In this document: in pieces, positions 24,375 to 32,784 of the stretch | How positions within the stretch are numbered: the first letter of the stretch is position 1 | How the letters are laid out: each line of letters starts with the position of its first letter | From: Sinorhizobium alkalisoli | Lineage (GTDB): Bacteria; Pseudomonadota; Alphaproteobacteria; Rhizobiales; Rhizobiaceae | Assembly (NCBI RefSeq): GCF_008932245.1 | Contig: NZ_CP034911.1 | Location: 310,001 to 374,000, forward strand | Length of the DNA: 64,000 nucleotides | Direction of reading: 5' to 3' | The notes under the pieces: generated by a model | Databases searched by the model: none | Told to the model about the DNA's origin: nothing | What the model saw: the letters and a program-made list of their open reading frames with translations, nothing else | Position numbers and translations under genes: made by a program

Positions 24375-26278
24375 AGTGGAAACTCCATCCGAGCCTGCTG
24401 CTCATTTTTGTGCCGGTCGCCGTCACTGCGTTTGCCGTCTATGTCACCGGCTGGCGGTGGCAGGGGCTTACCGCCGGACTATCCGGAAAAGCCGAATACT
24501 GGTTTTTGCGGACCGCACCTTTACCGGCATTGCTGTTCGGGCCGCTCTCGGGGCTGTTGACTGTATGGGCCCTGCCCATGCATCGCCGGCGGCCGATCGC
24601 CATTGCCAGCCTCGCGTGTTTTCTGACGGTTGCCGGCTTCTATGGGCTACGCGAGTTCGGCCGGTTGTCGCCGTTCGTCAAGAGCGGCGCGGTCACCTGG
24701 GAACGGGCTCTTTCCTTTCTCGACATGGTCGCCGTCCTCGGCACGGTCACAGCCTTCATGGCAGTCGTGGTCGCCGCGCGTATTTCGACGGTCGTCCCCG
24801 CGCCGGTGAAGCGTGCCAGGCACGGGACCTTCGGAGACGCGGACTGGCTCCCGATGTCGGCGGCGGCAAGAGTGTTTCCGCCGGACGGCGAAATCGTCGT
24901 CGGTGAGCGTTATCGCGTCGACAGGGAAATCGTCCACAAACTGCCCTTCGATCCAAACGATCCGGCAACTTGGGGTCAAGGCGGCAAGGCGCCGCTGCTC
25001 ACCTACAAACAAGACTTCGATTCGACCCATATGCTCTTCTTCGCCGGATCGGGTGGATACAAGACAACCAGCAATGTGGTGCCGACGGCGCTCAGATATT
25101 CCGGGCCGCTGATCTGCCTCGATCCGTCAACCGAAGTCGCACCGATGGTGGTCGAGCACCGGACGAGCGGCCTTGGCCGAGAGGTCATGGTGCTCGACCC
25201 GACCAATCCGGTCATGGGCTTCAACGTCCTGGACGGGATCGAGACCTCGAAGCAAAAGGAGGAGGATATCGTCGGCATCGCGCACATGCTGCTGTCAGAG
25301 AGCCTGCGCTTTGAAAGTTCGACCGGGTCCTATTTCCAGAACCAGGCGCACAATCTCCTGACCGGCTTGCTGGCGCACGTGATGCTCTCTCCGGACTACG
25401 AGGGACGGCGAACCTTGCGCAGTCTAAGACAGATCGTTTCCGAGCCGGAGCCCTCGGTGCTGGCGATGTTGCGCGACATTCAGGAGCATTCCGCCTCCGC
25501 CTTTATCCGTGAGACGCTTGGCGTCTTCACCAACATGACCGAGCAGACATTCTCCGGCGTCTATTCGACCGCATCGAAGGATACGCAGTGGCTGTCGCTC
25601 GACAGTTACGCCGCCCTCGTTTGTGGCAACGCTTTCCGGTCAAGCGACATTGTTTCGGGCAAGAAGGACGTTTTCCTGAACATTCCGGCATCGATCCTGC
25701 GCTCCTATCCAGGAATTGGGCGGGTTATCATTGGCTCACTGATCAATGCCATGGTGCAGGCCGATGGCGCGTTCCAGCGCCGGGCGCTGTTCATGCTCGA
25801 TGAGGTCGATCTCCTCGGCTATATGCGCGTCCTCGAGGAAGCGCGCGACCGTGGCCGCAAGTACGGGATCAGTATGATGTTGATGTACCAGTCTGTCGGG
25901 CAACTGGAACGGCACTTTGGAAAAGACGGCGCGACGTCGTGGATTGACGGCTGCGCCTTTGCATCCTACGCGGCGATCAAGGCGCTCGACACCGCGCGCA
26001 ATGTCTCGGCGCAGTGCGGCGAGATGACGGTCGAGGTGAAGGCAAGTTCACGCAACATCGGCTGGGACACGAAGAACAGCGCATCGCGCAAATCGGAGAG
26101 TGTCAACTTCCAGCGCCGGCCGCTGATCATGCCGCACGAGATCACCCAATCGATGCGCAAGGACGAGCAGATCATCATCGTCCAGGGCCAAGCGCCGCTG
26201 CGTTGCGGGCGGGCGATCTACTTTAGGCGCAAGGACATGCACGCGGCAGCCAAGCGCAACCGCTTCGTGAAGAACTGA
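24365..26278 (+). CDS. traG: TraG (VirD4-type) coupling protein
   Basis: 637 residues. Three or four transmembrane helices occupy the first 145 residues, then a cytoplasmic ATPase. Walker A reads FAGSGGYKTTS (about 228; Tyr where many have Phe), Walker B reads LFMLDEVDLLGY (about 475), with a DRGRKYGISMMLMYQS segment typical of the family. It hands the relaxase-DNA complex, and probably BID-tagged proteins, to the VirB channel at the inner membrane. Last gene of traCDG. Confidence 0.95.
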   Translation: MALKWKLHPSLLLIFVPVAVTAFAVYVTGWRWQGLTAGLSGKAEYWFLRTAPLPALLFGPLSGLLTVWALPMHRRRPIAIASLACFLTVAGFYGLREFGRLSPFVKSGAVTWERALSFLDMVAVLGTVTAFMAVVVAARISTVVPAPVKRARHGTFGDADWLPMSAAARVFPPDGEIVVGERYRVDREIVHKLPFDPNDPATWGQGGKAPLLTYKQDFDSTHMLFFAGSGGYKTTSNVVPTALRYSGPLICLDPSTEVAPMVVEHRTSGLGREVMVLDPTNPVMGFNVLDGIETSKQKEEDIVGIAHMLLSESLRFESSTGSYFQNQAHNLLTGLLAHVMLSPDYEGRRTLRSLRQIVSEPEPSVLAMLRDIQEHSASAFIRETLGVFTNMTEQTFSGVYSTASKDTQWLSLDSYAALVCGNAFRSSDIVSGKKDVFLNIPASILRSYPGIGRVIIGSLINAMVQADGAFQRRALFMLDEVDLLGYMRVLEEARDRGRKYGISMMLMYQSVGQLERHFGKDGATSWIDGCAFASYAAIKALDTARNVSAQCGEMTVEVKASSRNIGWDTKNSASRKSESVNFQRRPLIMPHEITQSMRKDEQIIIVQGQAPLRCGRAIYFRRKDMHAAAKRNRFVKN

Positions 26279-26767
26279 CGATAACACCAAGTGAGGACCA
26301 TACGGTCAACACAATGGACGGTGAACTGGTCGATGTGGAACAGGGGCAAAGCCGCGTTGCTGAAGCGCCCAACAGGATCGGTTCGTTCGGCATGGGGCCA
26401 TGTATCGCCGCAGCCGTTCTCAATCACACGCAGTGCAGAGCCCGGCTTTGCCACGGTCCCGGCTGGTCGGTGAATTCCGAGCTACTGGACGGTATGCTGG
26501 CTGACGATCGGCGAGCGTCGGATGGCCATGACGATATCACGCTCTGGCTTGTCGGCGCCTGCAAGACATTTGCGTAGCGCCCGAGATTGTCGATATGACT
26601 CGCTCGCCGAAGAGCGGGCCATCGAATGCGTTTGCCGCTTCGATGGTCCGCACCCGATTTTCCGACGACCCAGCTGTCATGTCGATCGACGTCGAATTTG
26701 CCTATGACGGCGAGCGATGGATTGAAGAAATCTCGCAGCATTCGTGGTAGCGCCAGTCGGCGGGTTT
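26279..26767. other. Gene-free stretch after traG
   Basis: About 490 bp with short frames on both strands, none with a ribosome-binding site or a recognisable family. I see no strong terminator or repeat. It may be a decayed gene. Confidence 0.35.
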
Positions 26768-27148
26768 CTACCGTTGACGCCGATATCGCTCGAACGGATC
26801 TTCAGCACCAGGCGGCGTGAACCAATCGACGAACATTGTATAGCCAAGGGCAAAGGCGACAAACCCGATCGCTATAAGGCCGATCAGCCAAAACGGCATG
26901 CCCGCCGCCGCCTGCGGATGGGTAAGGACGACGATCGACATCGGCAGCATGACGATTGCCGCCAGAACCAGCATCCCGGTGAACGGCCGAAACGCGCACA
27001 GGAGATAGAAGGCGACATACCAGATGCAATAGAGGACGATGCGGCCGACGGCCTTGAGAAATTCAAAAGGCAAAGCAAGCAAGCGCCAATAGGGAGCTTT
27101 CCGAATTGGATCGGAATGATCGGTCGTGGCATGAGGATCATTTGTCAT
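26768..27148 (-). CDS. Small membrane protein of unknown function
   Basis: 126 residues from MTNDPHATTDHSDP. Helical hydrophobic segments around residues 28-60 (FLKAVGRIVLYCIWYVAFYL, then the TGMLVLAAIVML stretch) and 85-105 (FWLIGLIAIGFVAFALGY) predict three transmembrane spans, with a charged tail (PPGAEDPFERYRRQR). No family recognised. Its closeness to traG suggests, without proof, a role at the cell envelope. A longer start at 27196 is possible. Confidence 0.6.
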   Translation of the reverse strand: MTNDPHATTDHSDPIRKAPYWRLLALPFEFLKAVGRIVLYCIWYVAFYLLCAFRPFTGMLVLAAIVMLPMSIVVLTHPQAAAGMPFWLIGLIAIGFVAFALGYTMFVDWFTPPGAEDPFERYRRQR

Positions 27149-27350
27149 GAAAGGACATCCGGTTGCGGCGTGCGACGAGGGCGCTCTCACTTGCATCTGC
27201 TGGCAACGGCGGGAAATCCGGCTGTTGCTATATACTGGCGTTTCTGCACGAGTCTAATCGCGATCAAGCCATAGCGCAACTGTTGGAACACGGTGCCAGC
27301 GCGAGGGGCCGGTCGATCCGGCCTCTCGCGCTCCAGAGCCGAGCGAAAGA

Positions 27351-27368
27351 AGCTGCCTCACGGCAGCT
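27351..27368 (-). terminator. Hairpin at the end of the small coiled-coil gene
   Basis: AGCTGCC (27351-27357), TCAC, GGCAGCT (27362-27368), overlapping the stop codon of the minus-strand gene and followed on that strand by TCTTTCG. A weak terminator candidate. Confidence 0.4.
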
Positions 27369-27516
27369 GCTCCCGGGCATATTCTTCGAGTTCAGCCTTG
27401 AGCGCCTCCAGCTCAGCCTCGATCATGCGGCGCTCTTCCAGGGACGCCGCCTCTTTCGCCTCGGCCCGCAGTTCCTCGATGGTGCATTCAAGGGTGAAAT
27501 AGTAGCTGTTCGTCAT
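27358..27516 (-). CDS. Small coiled-coil protein
   Basis: 52 residues: MTNSYYFTLECTIEEL, then an almost pure Glu/Ala/Leu/Arg helix (SLEERRMIEAELEALKAE). The start at 27516 is fixed by AAGGA 5 nt upstream; the ATG at 27525 overlaps that site. Too short for a named family. A coiled coil of this kind suggests a dimer or a partner protein. The long inverted repeat at 27555-27706 lies in its leader. Confidence 0.55.
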   Translation of the reverse strand: MTNSYYFTLECTIEELRAEAKEAASLEERRMIEAELEALKAELEEYAREQLP

Positions 27517-27554
27517 CGTCGTCATCCTTGTTGACGTGAAAGATGCCGACGGCC

Positions 27555-27706
27555 GTCATGAGGCAAGGAAGGGGTCAAGGCTCGCGGAACGCGACCGGCG
27601 GAGCCGGACGAGCGGAGGAACCGATTTTTCCGGAGCGGAGTGCAACGCAGCGGAGGAAAAATTGCGAGGGGCCGCTCGGGCCTTGAGGCCTTCCTTGCCT
27701 CATGAC
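27555..27706. repeat. Long inverted repeat, 27-nt arms (structured leader or cruciform)
   Basis: The left arm (27555-27581) starts GTCATGAGGCAAGGAAGG. The right arm (27680-27706) is its reverse complement at 25 of 27 positions, the only mismatches being two adjacent bases. Nested inside are CGAGCGG (27609-27615) with CCGCTCG (27672-27678), and a small perfect hairpin CCGGC GGA GCCGG (27595-27607). A fold of about 150 nt would result on either strand. On the minus strand it would be the 5' leader of the small coiled-coil gene. Confidence 0.75.
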
Positions 27707-27751
27707 AGACTTGGACAGTCTGAGCAGAAAACCAACCTCTCGTGTGGCACC

Positions 27752-27779
27752 AAAAAGCGAGCGGCAGCGAAGCTGCCGC
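27752..27779 (-). terminator. Intrinsic terminator
   Basis: Read on the minus strand: GCGGCAGC, TTC, GCTGCCGC (27761-27779), then TCGC and TTTTT. It lies about 115 bp after the stop of the gene at 27894-28229 and would end the DUF736 transcript. Confidence 0.7.
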
Positions 27780-27893
27780 CTCTGAGAGCAGCCCCGGAAG
27801 GCACGCTCGGCGAAATGGCGCCGACGTAATTCTGGATCAGATATCGCCCGCTGCCGTCATCGGATAACTGCGGGCTCAGACGTTACCGCGAGA

Positions 27894-28229
27894 TCAGGTC
27901 GGGGTGGTCTTGCCGCTCAACAGCGCTTCAAGGAGAGGGTCGGCATGAGAGCGCCATCCTTCGCGGGCGAGATCGTCGGCGAGAGACCTGACCGTATCGG
28001 CGGCCATCGGGAGGAAGTCGTAGCCCTGAGCCAGTGCCGCGGTGCGCAGAGCGGAAAGCGTTTCGTAGGCTCGGAAATCGGTTCCGAGCCAGAGGGCGAG
28101 ATCCTCGCCTTCCGAGTCGGGGAATGCCTGCAGGAAGAAGGTCTGCAGTGGACGATCGTAGCCGATAATAGCATCCGGATCGGTTGCTTGGCTGGCAAGC
28201 TGAGCGACGGTGATGGTGTAGCGGCTCAT
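27894..28229 (-). CDS. Conserved-looking acidic protein of unknown function
   Basis: 111 residues (MSRYTITVAQLASQATDPD..., GEDLALWLGTDFRAYETL, AREGWRSHADPLLEALL). Acidic and probably soluble. No named family recognised. It follows DUF736 by 71 bp with a strong palindrome in the gap and shares its terminator, so the two are likely one operon. Confidence 0.6.
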   Translation of the reverse strand: MSRYTITVAQLASQATDPDAIIGYDRPLQTFFLQAFPDSEGEDLALWLGTDFRAYETLSALRTAALAQGYDFLPMAADTVRSLADDLAREGWRSHADPLLEALLSGKTTPT

Positions 28230-28268
28230 GGGAAGGTCCTTTTCGGAGCGGTGTCGTGTCCGGGATGG

Positions 28269-28292
28269 GACCGGCCCCTTAAGGGGCCGGTC
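28269..28292. repeat. Perfect 24-bp palindrome
   Basis: GACCGGCCCCTT followed by its exact reverse complement, between DUF736 and the downstream gene. A second stem, CCGGCCT TC AGGCCGG (28294-28309), overlaps the DUF736 stop. Neither has a T-run. Possible roles are transcript stabilisation, attenuation between the two genes, or a protein-binding site. Confidence 0.65.
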
Positions 28293-28300
28293 ACCGGCCT

Positions 28301-28624
28301 TCAGGCCGGGTTGTTCCAGAGGATGACCTTGCGGTTCGGTTCGCCGCCGGGCGCGGGGGCGAGATTTCCGAAGATGACGCCGATCTCAGGGGCCTCCAGC
28401 TTGACCGAGAGGTATTCCTCGCCGGTCTGGCGGGCGATGCGGTTCCACCCGGCGCCGATCTCGAAACCGGTCTTGCGGTGGATGATGCGGTAGTCGGGGG
28501 CTTCCTCGCTTGCCTTGTGGGTGTTCGGGACGATGGCGATCGGGGCGTTGACCCGGATGGTTGCGAAGATCCCTTCGAGGCTGCCGTCGGTCTTCTGAGT
28601 GAGGGTTGCGATCGTGGTGGCCAT
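28301..28624 (-). CDS. DUF736 family protein
   Basis: 107 residues with the family signature: MATTIATLTQKTDGSLEGIFAT, then DYRIIHRKTGFEIGAGW, SVKLEAPEIG and the C-terminal RKVILWNNP. DUF736 genes are common on rhizobial and sphingomonad plasmids, often with transfer genes; function unknown. The start has GGAG 8 nt upstream. A GC-rich, hairpin-containing leader precedes it. Confidence 0.88.
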   Translation of the reverse strand: MATTIATLTQKTDGSLEGIFATIRVNAPIAIVPNTHKASEEAPDYRIIHRKTGFEIGAGWNRIARQTGEEYLSVKLEAPEIGVIFGNLAPAPGGEPNRKVILWNNPA

Positions 28625-29158
28625 GGTAGTTACTCCTTCGGTTGCTCGGGACCATTCCCGATGGCGCCCGAAGAAGGGGCCGCGCCGCAGGCGTCACCGG
28701 AGCGGAGCGCAGGGGAACCCCCTTGCGGGGTTGACGCTGGTTGCGGCCGGTCCCTTAGAAAGGCGACATAGAGAAGGGGAATGGCCCCGGAGCGCGAACG
28801 AAGGTTGATGCAGCAATGGCCATCCGATTGCGCCGGGCCAGGTCTGACGGCGTGAACGAATACGGCAACATCAGGATCACCCTGCCCCCTCGCCCGCACC
28901 GCAGCTGATAAGCAAACCGAGCGCTGGCTTCAAAGCCTTCCCAAGAAAAGTCGAGATCGCCGTCGCGCCACACCCGGCAGCAAGTCAGTCGGCCCCGTCG
29001 CCGACAACCGGGGGCACGATCTGGCATCTTGCGGCAATTGACCCTTCACGCTCCGGCCGCTCGATCCGATCCTTCTATCAACGCCGTGAATCGGTTCGGG
29101 TTGATCGATTCAAAACAGTCGTTGGACAGGACGGGCGTATGCCACGATTCTTCGAGAC
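28625..29158. other. DUF736 leader and gene-free stretch
   Basis: The first 150 bp form the GC-rich DUF736 leader, with a hairpin AACCCC CTTG CGGGGTT near 28708-28724 and the string CTCCGCTCCGG (minus strand), which also occurs in the leader at about 27.6 kb. The remainder holds only short frames without support. Confidence 0.4.
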
Positions 29159-29422
29159 ATGGCTCTCTACCCGTTCAAACTCTACTGTCAGCGCATCGAC
29201 GCCACACGCAACATGGCGCGCTATTATATGCTGGCGATCGAGACGACGTTGTTCGGCGAGACGGCTGTCGTGCGGTCCTGGGGGCGGATCGGCAAACGCG
29301 GCGGCATCAAATGCGAGGTCTTTCCGACGGAGGGGGACGCGGCACGCCATTTCCTGGAATTGGCGCGGCGGAAACGCCAGAAGGGCTACATTCCCGTCGG
29401 AAACTGTGGAAATGCCACTTGA
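29159..29422 (+). CDS. WGR-domain protein
   Basis: 87 residues, essentially one WGR domain. The named motif appears as VVRSWGRIGKRGG, after NMARYYMLAIETTLFGETAVV and before EVFPTEGDAARHFLELARRK. WGR domains bind nucleic acids in PARPs and occur as small stand-alone proteins on rhizobial plasmids, where the role is unknown. It lies 80 bp before the HU gene, same strand. Confidence 0.85.
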   Translation: MALYPFKLYCQRIDATRNMARYYMLAIETTLFGETAVVRSWGRIGKRGGIKCEVFPTEGDAARHFLELARRKRQKGYIPVGNCGNAT

Positions 29423-29502
29423 ACCGGACAGGGCGACCGGCCGGAAAGGTGACATCGACCGTCCTTCGGTGACATGGTCATGCATTTAGAGAGGGACTGA
29501 TC

Positions 29503-29781
29503 ATGACCACAACCAATGAAATCGCCGACAAGATTGCCGCCGACCATCAGTTGACCAAAGCGCAGAGCAAGGCGATCGTCGAAGCCGTATTCCGGGAGAT
29601 CACCACGGCCGCGACCACAGGCGCTGAAACGTCGATCCCGGGCTTCGGCAAGTTTAAGCCAAAAGACACGCCTGAGCGCGAAGCACGCAATCCCGCGACC
29701 GGCGCCACAATCAAGGTTGCCGCGGCAAGAAAACTCGCGTTCACGCCCGCCAAGGCGCTGAAGGATGCATTGAATAAATAG
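29503..29781 (+). CDS. HU-family DNA-binding protein
   Basis: 92 residues with the HU/IHF layout: two N-terminal helices (NEIADKIAADHQLTKAQSK), a beta saddle, the GFGKFKPKDTPEREARNPATG signature at about 47-67 and the closing TPAKALKDALN helix. It would bend or compact DNA, perhaps after transfer. GAGGGA precedes the ATG. This is one of two such genes in the window. Confidence 0.93.
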   Translation: MTTTNEIADKIAADHQLTKAQSKAIVEAVFREITTAATTGAETSIPGFGKFKPKDTPEREARNPATGATIKVAAARKLAFTPAKALKDALNK

Positions 29782-29878
29782 CAACACCGGCACGCCTTCG
29801 CATTCAGGAAGTGATCCATTGGCGGCGATAGACAGGCCATAAGCCTCCAACCGTCGCTCCCTCCGCCTTGAAATTCTT

Positions 29879-29915
29879 CGCGTCAACTGTCATATTGAAA
29901 GTGACAAGTGACGCG
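29879..29915 (+). promoter_or_regulatory. Extended palindrome before the second RES module (candidate operator)
   Basis: The left arm CGCGTCAACTGTCA (29879-29892) and right arm TGACAAGTGACGCG (29902-29915) match as reverse complements at 12 of 14 positions, with a 9-nt A/T-rich spacer. It ends 12 nt before the antitoxin ATG, over the expected promoter. Very likely the autoregulatory site. Confidence 0.7.
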
Positions 29916-29927
29916 AAGGAGGCAGCT

Positions 29928-30413
29928 ATGACAGCTACCGTGAACAAGGTTATGGAAGAACCAACCAGCGGCGGTCTACAGAAAGTGGAGGCCCTGCTTG
30001 GCGGATCGCGGATTTTGGCGCGTCGGCTGACCAGCACGCTTGATGCCCACGAACTGATCCTGAGCGGATTGCCAGCCTCCGCGCTCAATCATCTGGTCGG
30101 TCAACTGGTGTTTATCGACAAGACGGAGTCGCTTGAAAAAGCGATCGGCATGAGTCTTAGAACCTGGCAAAGGCGCAAAGATGCGCTGGCCAAGCCATTG
30201 AGCCAAGAGCAGAGCGGAAGAACATGGAAATTCGCGGAGATTCTGACCAAGGCAACCGACGTGCTGGGCACGCAAGAGGAAGCCGAGCAATGGCTGGAGC
30301 GTCCGGCGATTGGATTGGACAATCGGCGTCCGATTGATCTTCTGGGAACGCCTGCAGGTATCGAGTTGGTCGAAGATCACCTTGAGCGGCTTGAATATGG
30401 CGTCTATGCATGA
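29928..30413 (+). CDS. Xre/ParS/MbcA-type antitoxin (DUF2384) of a RES system
   Basis: 161 residues. The central helix-turn-helix (about 85-105) contains AIGMSLRTWQRRKD. The C-terminal DUF2384 domain has the family order: ILTKATDVLGTQEEAEQWLERPAIGL, RRPIDLLGTPAGIELVEDHLERLEYGVYA. This end inserts into the toxin. The start at 29928 has a perfect GGAGG. It overlaps the toxin gene by 4 bp (ATGA). Expected to repress its own promoter at the palindrome upstream. Confidence 0.92.
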   Translation: MTATVNKVMEEPTSGGLQKVEALLGGSRILARRLTSTLDAHELILSGLPASALNHLVGQLVFIDKTESLEKAIGMSLRTWQRRKDALAKPLSQEQSGRTWKFAEILTKATDVLGTQEEAEQWLERPAIGLDNRRPIDLLGTPAGIELVEDHLERLEYGVYA

Positions 30414-30916
30414 CGCCCCTGCCGATTGCGCTCGGAGGAACCGAGCTAATAGCATGGCGTCTCGACCAGGCCGTCCATGCCTCCACCTGGGACCGCGGCG
30501 AAGGTGCCTATCGGGTCGGCGGCCGCTGGAACAGCAAAGGTGTCAGAGCAGTCTATTGTTCACTGGACCCCGCTACCGCAATTCTCGAAGTTGCCGTTCA
30601 CAAAGGCTTTAGCGCCCTTGACACGGTTCCTCATAAATTAACCGCGGCGGTCATCCACGACATTGCCGCCATACATGTCGTTGACCCGTCGACCGTTCCC
30701 AATCCGAACTGGCTGCACCCTGGCATACCAGGGGCGGGCCAGCAGGCCTTCGGCGACGACCTGCTGAAGAGACATCGTTTCGTCGCCATACCGAGCGCGG
30801 TGTCGCGATATAGTTGGAACCTGATCTTCGTGGCGAGCGTCGCATCCGGTGAATATGCTCTTAAGCTCCAAGAACCGTTCGCGCTCGATACGAGATTGCA
30901 TCCGCCGGCGAACTGA
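30410..30916 (+). CDS. RES-domain toxin (NAD+-degrading family)
   Basis: 168 residues, the usual RES size. Conserved features: AWRLDQAVHASTWDRGEGAYRVGGRWN (Arg and Tyr regions), RAVYCSLDPATAILEVAVH (Glu region), and VAIPSAVSRYSWNLIF with the conserved Ser and Asn. Family members deplete NAD+ when freed from the antitoxin. A standard two-gene module with the antitoxin above. Distinct from the RES gene at 15.6 kb, which is longer and more diverged. Confidence 0.93.
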   Translation: MTPLPIALGGTELIAWRLDQAVHASTWDRGEGAYRVGGRWNSKGVRAVYCSLDPATAILEVAVHKGFSALDTVPHKLTAAVIHDIAAIHVVDPSTVPNPNWLHPGIPGAGQQAFGDDLLKRHRFVAIPSAVSRYSWNLIFVASVASGEYALKLQEPFALDTRLHPPAN

Positions 30917-31105
30917 AGTCGGTTTTCGGAGCGAGTCGAGCCAAGAATGGAATGACAAGGACGCCGCATTTCAATCGGCGGAGCAACGTCCGCGCGGCGG
31001 CGTTCGTCATGGCGGTGGCGCGTCCTTCGCCTCTGCGCAACCAATCGCCACGGCAGTCCGACCGGTGTGGCCATGCCCCTTCGACAAGACGATAAAGACG
31101 ACATG

Positions 31106-31738
31106 TCACGATTCCGATCCGTCGCGACGCGTCGATGGCTTCGGTTGATAAAGTCGCCGCTTGACGCCTGCTCGAAGCGCATTGCGGACGTCCTTGTCAA
31201 CGAGCTTCAGATCGAACCATGCCGGATCGAAATGCCCACCGCACCAGCGTTTGGTTTCCGCGTGTTCGGGATCGGACAGGTCGGCCATGATTTCGAGGAA
31301 GCGTTCGTATCCGCTCACGCCACCGACATCTTCGGGCGGCCGCGCCCACGCGCCTTCGATGCAGGCGCCATATTTCGGGGGCTTGTCCAGTGCAAGAAAC
31401 GCTTCCACCACAACCCGATGGCGCCAGTTGTCGCCGAAATCGTAGATATAGGCGAAGCTGGCGCCTTCTTCGAAATCGCAAAGGCGCACCTCCCGAAAAT
31501 CAAAGACGCGCGGATCGTCGTCAAGCGCATCTTCCGTCAGGAGCGCGACGTCACCATAGCGCAGTCCGCCGATACGGAACTCGTGGAAATGATAATTCCA
31601 CCAGTTGAATGCCGCCTGGATGGCAAGGTGCAAATGCTCGAGGTTCCATTGGCTCGGCAGGACGAGACGACGCCACACATCCGGCTCGATCTCGTCGAGG
31701 CAAACGCGAATCTGGACGGCATTGAAGGTCGTGACCAT
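31106..31738 (-). CDS. Plasmid pRiA4b ORF-3 family protein
   Basis: 210 residues from MVTTFNAVQIRVCLDEIEP. Family hallmarks: VWRRLVLPSQWNLEHLHLAIQAAFNWWNYHFHEF, then FAYIYDFGDNWRHRVVVE, and the Cys/Gly-rich ACIEGAWARPPEDVGG followed by HFDPAWFD. Named from an Agrobacterium rhizogenes plasmid; function unknown. The frame extends upstream to 31792 but 31738 begins at the family's usual position. A strong hairpin separates it from the DUF2493 gene. Confidence 0.9.
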   Translation of the reverse strand: MVTTFNAVQIRVCLDEIEPDVWRRLVLPSQWNLEHLHLAIQAAFNWWNYHFHEFRIGGLRYGDVALLTEDALDDDPRVFDFREVRLCDFEEGASFAYIYDFGDNWRHRVVVEAFLALDKPPKYGACIEGAWARPPEDVGGVSGYERFLEIMADLSDPEHAETKRWCGGHFDPAWFDLKLVDKDVRNALRAGVKRRLYQPKPSTRRDGSES

Positions 31739-31801
31739 GGCCTGAATGAACAAGAGAGAGCGGGAGCGGTCAAGGCAGGGCTTGAGGCTCAATCACGAAT
31801 A

Positions 31802-31826
31802 ATGCCATGCGGTCATCCCGCATGGC
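31802..31826 (-). terminator. 10-bp perfect hairpin between DUF2493 and pRiA4b ORF-3 genes
   Basis: TGCCATGCGG (31802-31811), TCATC, CCGCATGGCA (31817-31826). On the minus strand it is followed by TTATTCG, so it is a partial terminator after the DUF2493 gene or an attenuator before the next. Confidence 0.5.
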
Positions 31827-31842
31827 AGTTCTCCAAGGTCGC

Positions 31843-32784
31843 TCAAACGCTCTCGCCGTTCGCCTGCCAGACGGGGATACCGAGGCGGCGGGCCTTGTCG
31901 GCGAGATTGCCGGTAATCCCGGAGCCCGGGAAGATGATGACGCCCGCGGGGATCACCGACAACATCTCGTCGTTTCGACGAAAAGGAGCTGCCTTGGCGT
32001 GCTTTGCCCAGTTCGGCTTGAAGGCGATCTGCGTCACTTTGCGGCTTTCGGCCCAGCAGGCGGCGATGCGCTCGGCGCCTTTCGGAGAGCCGCCGTGCAG
32101 GAGAACCATGTCGGGATGCTTGGCATGGGCAAGGTCAAGTTTACCCCAGATCCGCTCATGATCGTTGTAGTCCATGCCGCCGGAAAAGGCGATCTTGGTA
32201 CCGGCCGGGATCAGCACCTCGGTCTCGGCGCGACGGCGGGCCGAGAGGAAGTCTTTCGAGTCGATCATGGCCGCCGTCATGTTGGCGTGGCTGACCTTGG
32301 AGCCAGTGCGCGGCCGCCAGGCCGAACCCGTCTCGGCTTCGAACAGGTCAGCCGCATAGTCGCGCATGAACTCGAATGCGTTGCGACGCTCGAGGAGCGT
32401 GATGCCTTCGGCGATATGCCGCTCGAGCTCGACGCTTTTCACCTCCGAGCCGTCCTGTTCGCTCTGCCCGGTTCGTTGCGCATCTTCGTTGCGCTGCAGT
32501 TCGCGCTGGATGCGCTCGCCGGCGCGGTGGAAAAGATTGACGGTCGACCAGTAAAGATCTTCGAGATCGGGTTCCAGCCGCGTGTCGCCGAGCATCTCTG
32601 TGAGCGCGTCGAAGATTACGGTCAGCGCGGAGCGGAGGACCGGTTCCTCCGGTAGAGGCCGTGGATCTGGCTCGTCCTGGAAGGGGCGATAGCCATGGAT
32701 CTGCATCTCGTAGATGAAGCGGTCGGTCGGGGAGGATGCGTGGCGCGGCTCGAATGCGTCGTCAATAGGAAGCGTGCGGTTCAT
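31843..32784 (-). CDS. DUF2493 domain protein (SLOG-like)
   Basis: 313 residues. The first 170 are helical (RFIYEMQIHGYRPF; RERQ-type segments around RAGERIQRELQRNEDAQR). The C-terminal 130 form the DUF2493 domain, a Rossmann-like nucleotide-binding fold: TKIAFSGGMDYNDHERIW, MVLLHGGSPKGAERIAACWA, VIIFPGSGITGNLADKAR. Common on rhizobial plasmids and phages; the ligand is unknown. It has a GC-rich leader of about 380 bp. Confidence 0.88.
   Translation of the reverse strand: MNRTLPIDDAFEPRHASSPTDRFIYEMQIHGYRPFQDEPDPRPLPEEPVLRSALTVIFDALTEMLGDTRLEPDLEDLYWSTVNLFHRAGERIQRELQRNEDAQRTGQSEQDGSEVKSVELERHIAEGITLLERRNAFEFMRDYAADLFEAETGSAWRPRTGSKVSHANMTAAMIDSKDFLSARRRAETEVLIPAGTKIAFSGGMDYNDHERIWGKLDLAHAKHPDMVLLHGGSPKGAERIAACWAESRKVTQIAFKPNWAKHAKAAPFRRNDEMLSVIPAGVIIFPGSGITGNLADKARRLGIPVWQANGESV

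Noticed and set aside
26424..26741. Minus-strand frame of 105 codons after traG
   Set aside because: No ribosome-binding site, no family resemblance, and overlapping frames on the other strand look equally good.
31106..31792. Longer start for the pRiA4b ORF-3 gene at 31792
   Set aside because: The extra 18 residues lack family resemblance and the family start aligns with the Met at 31738.
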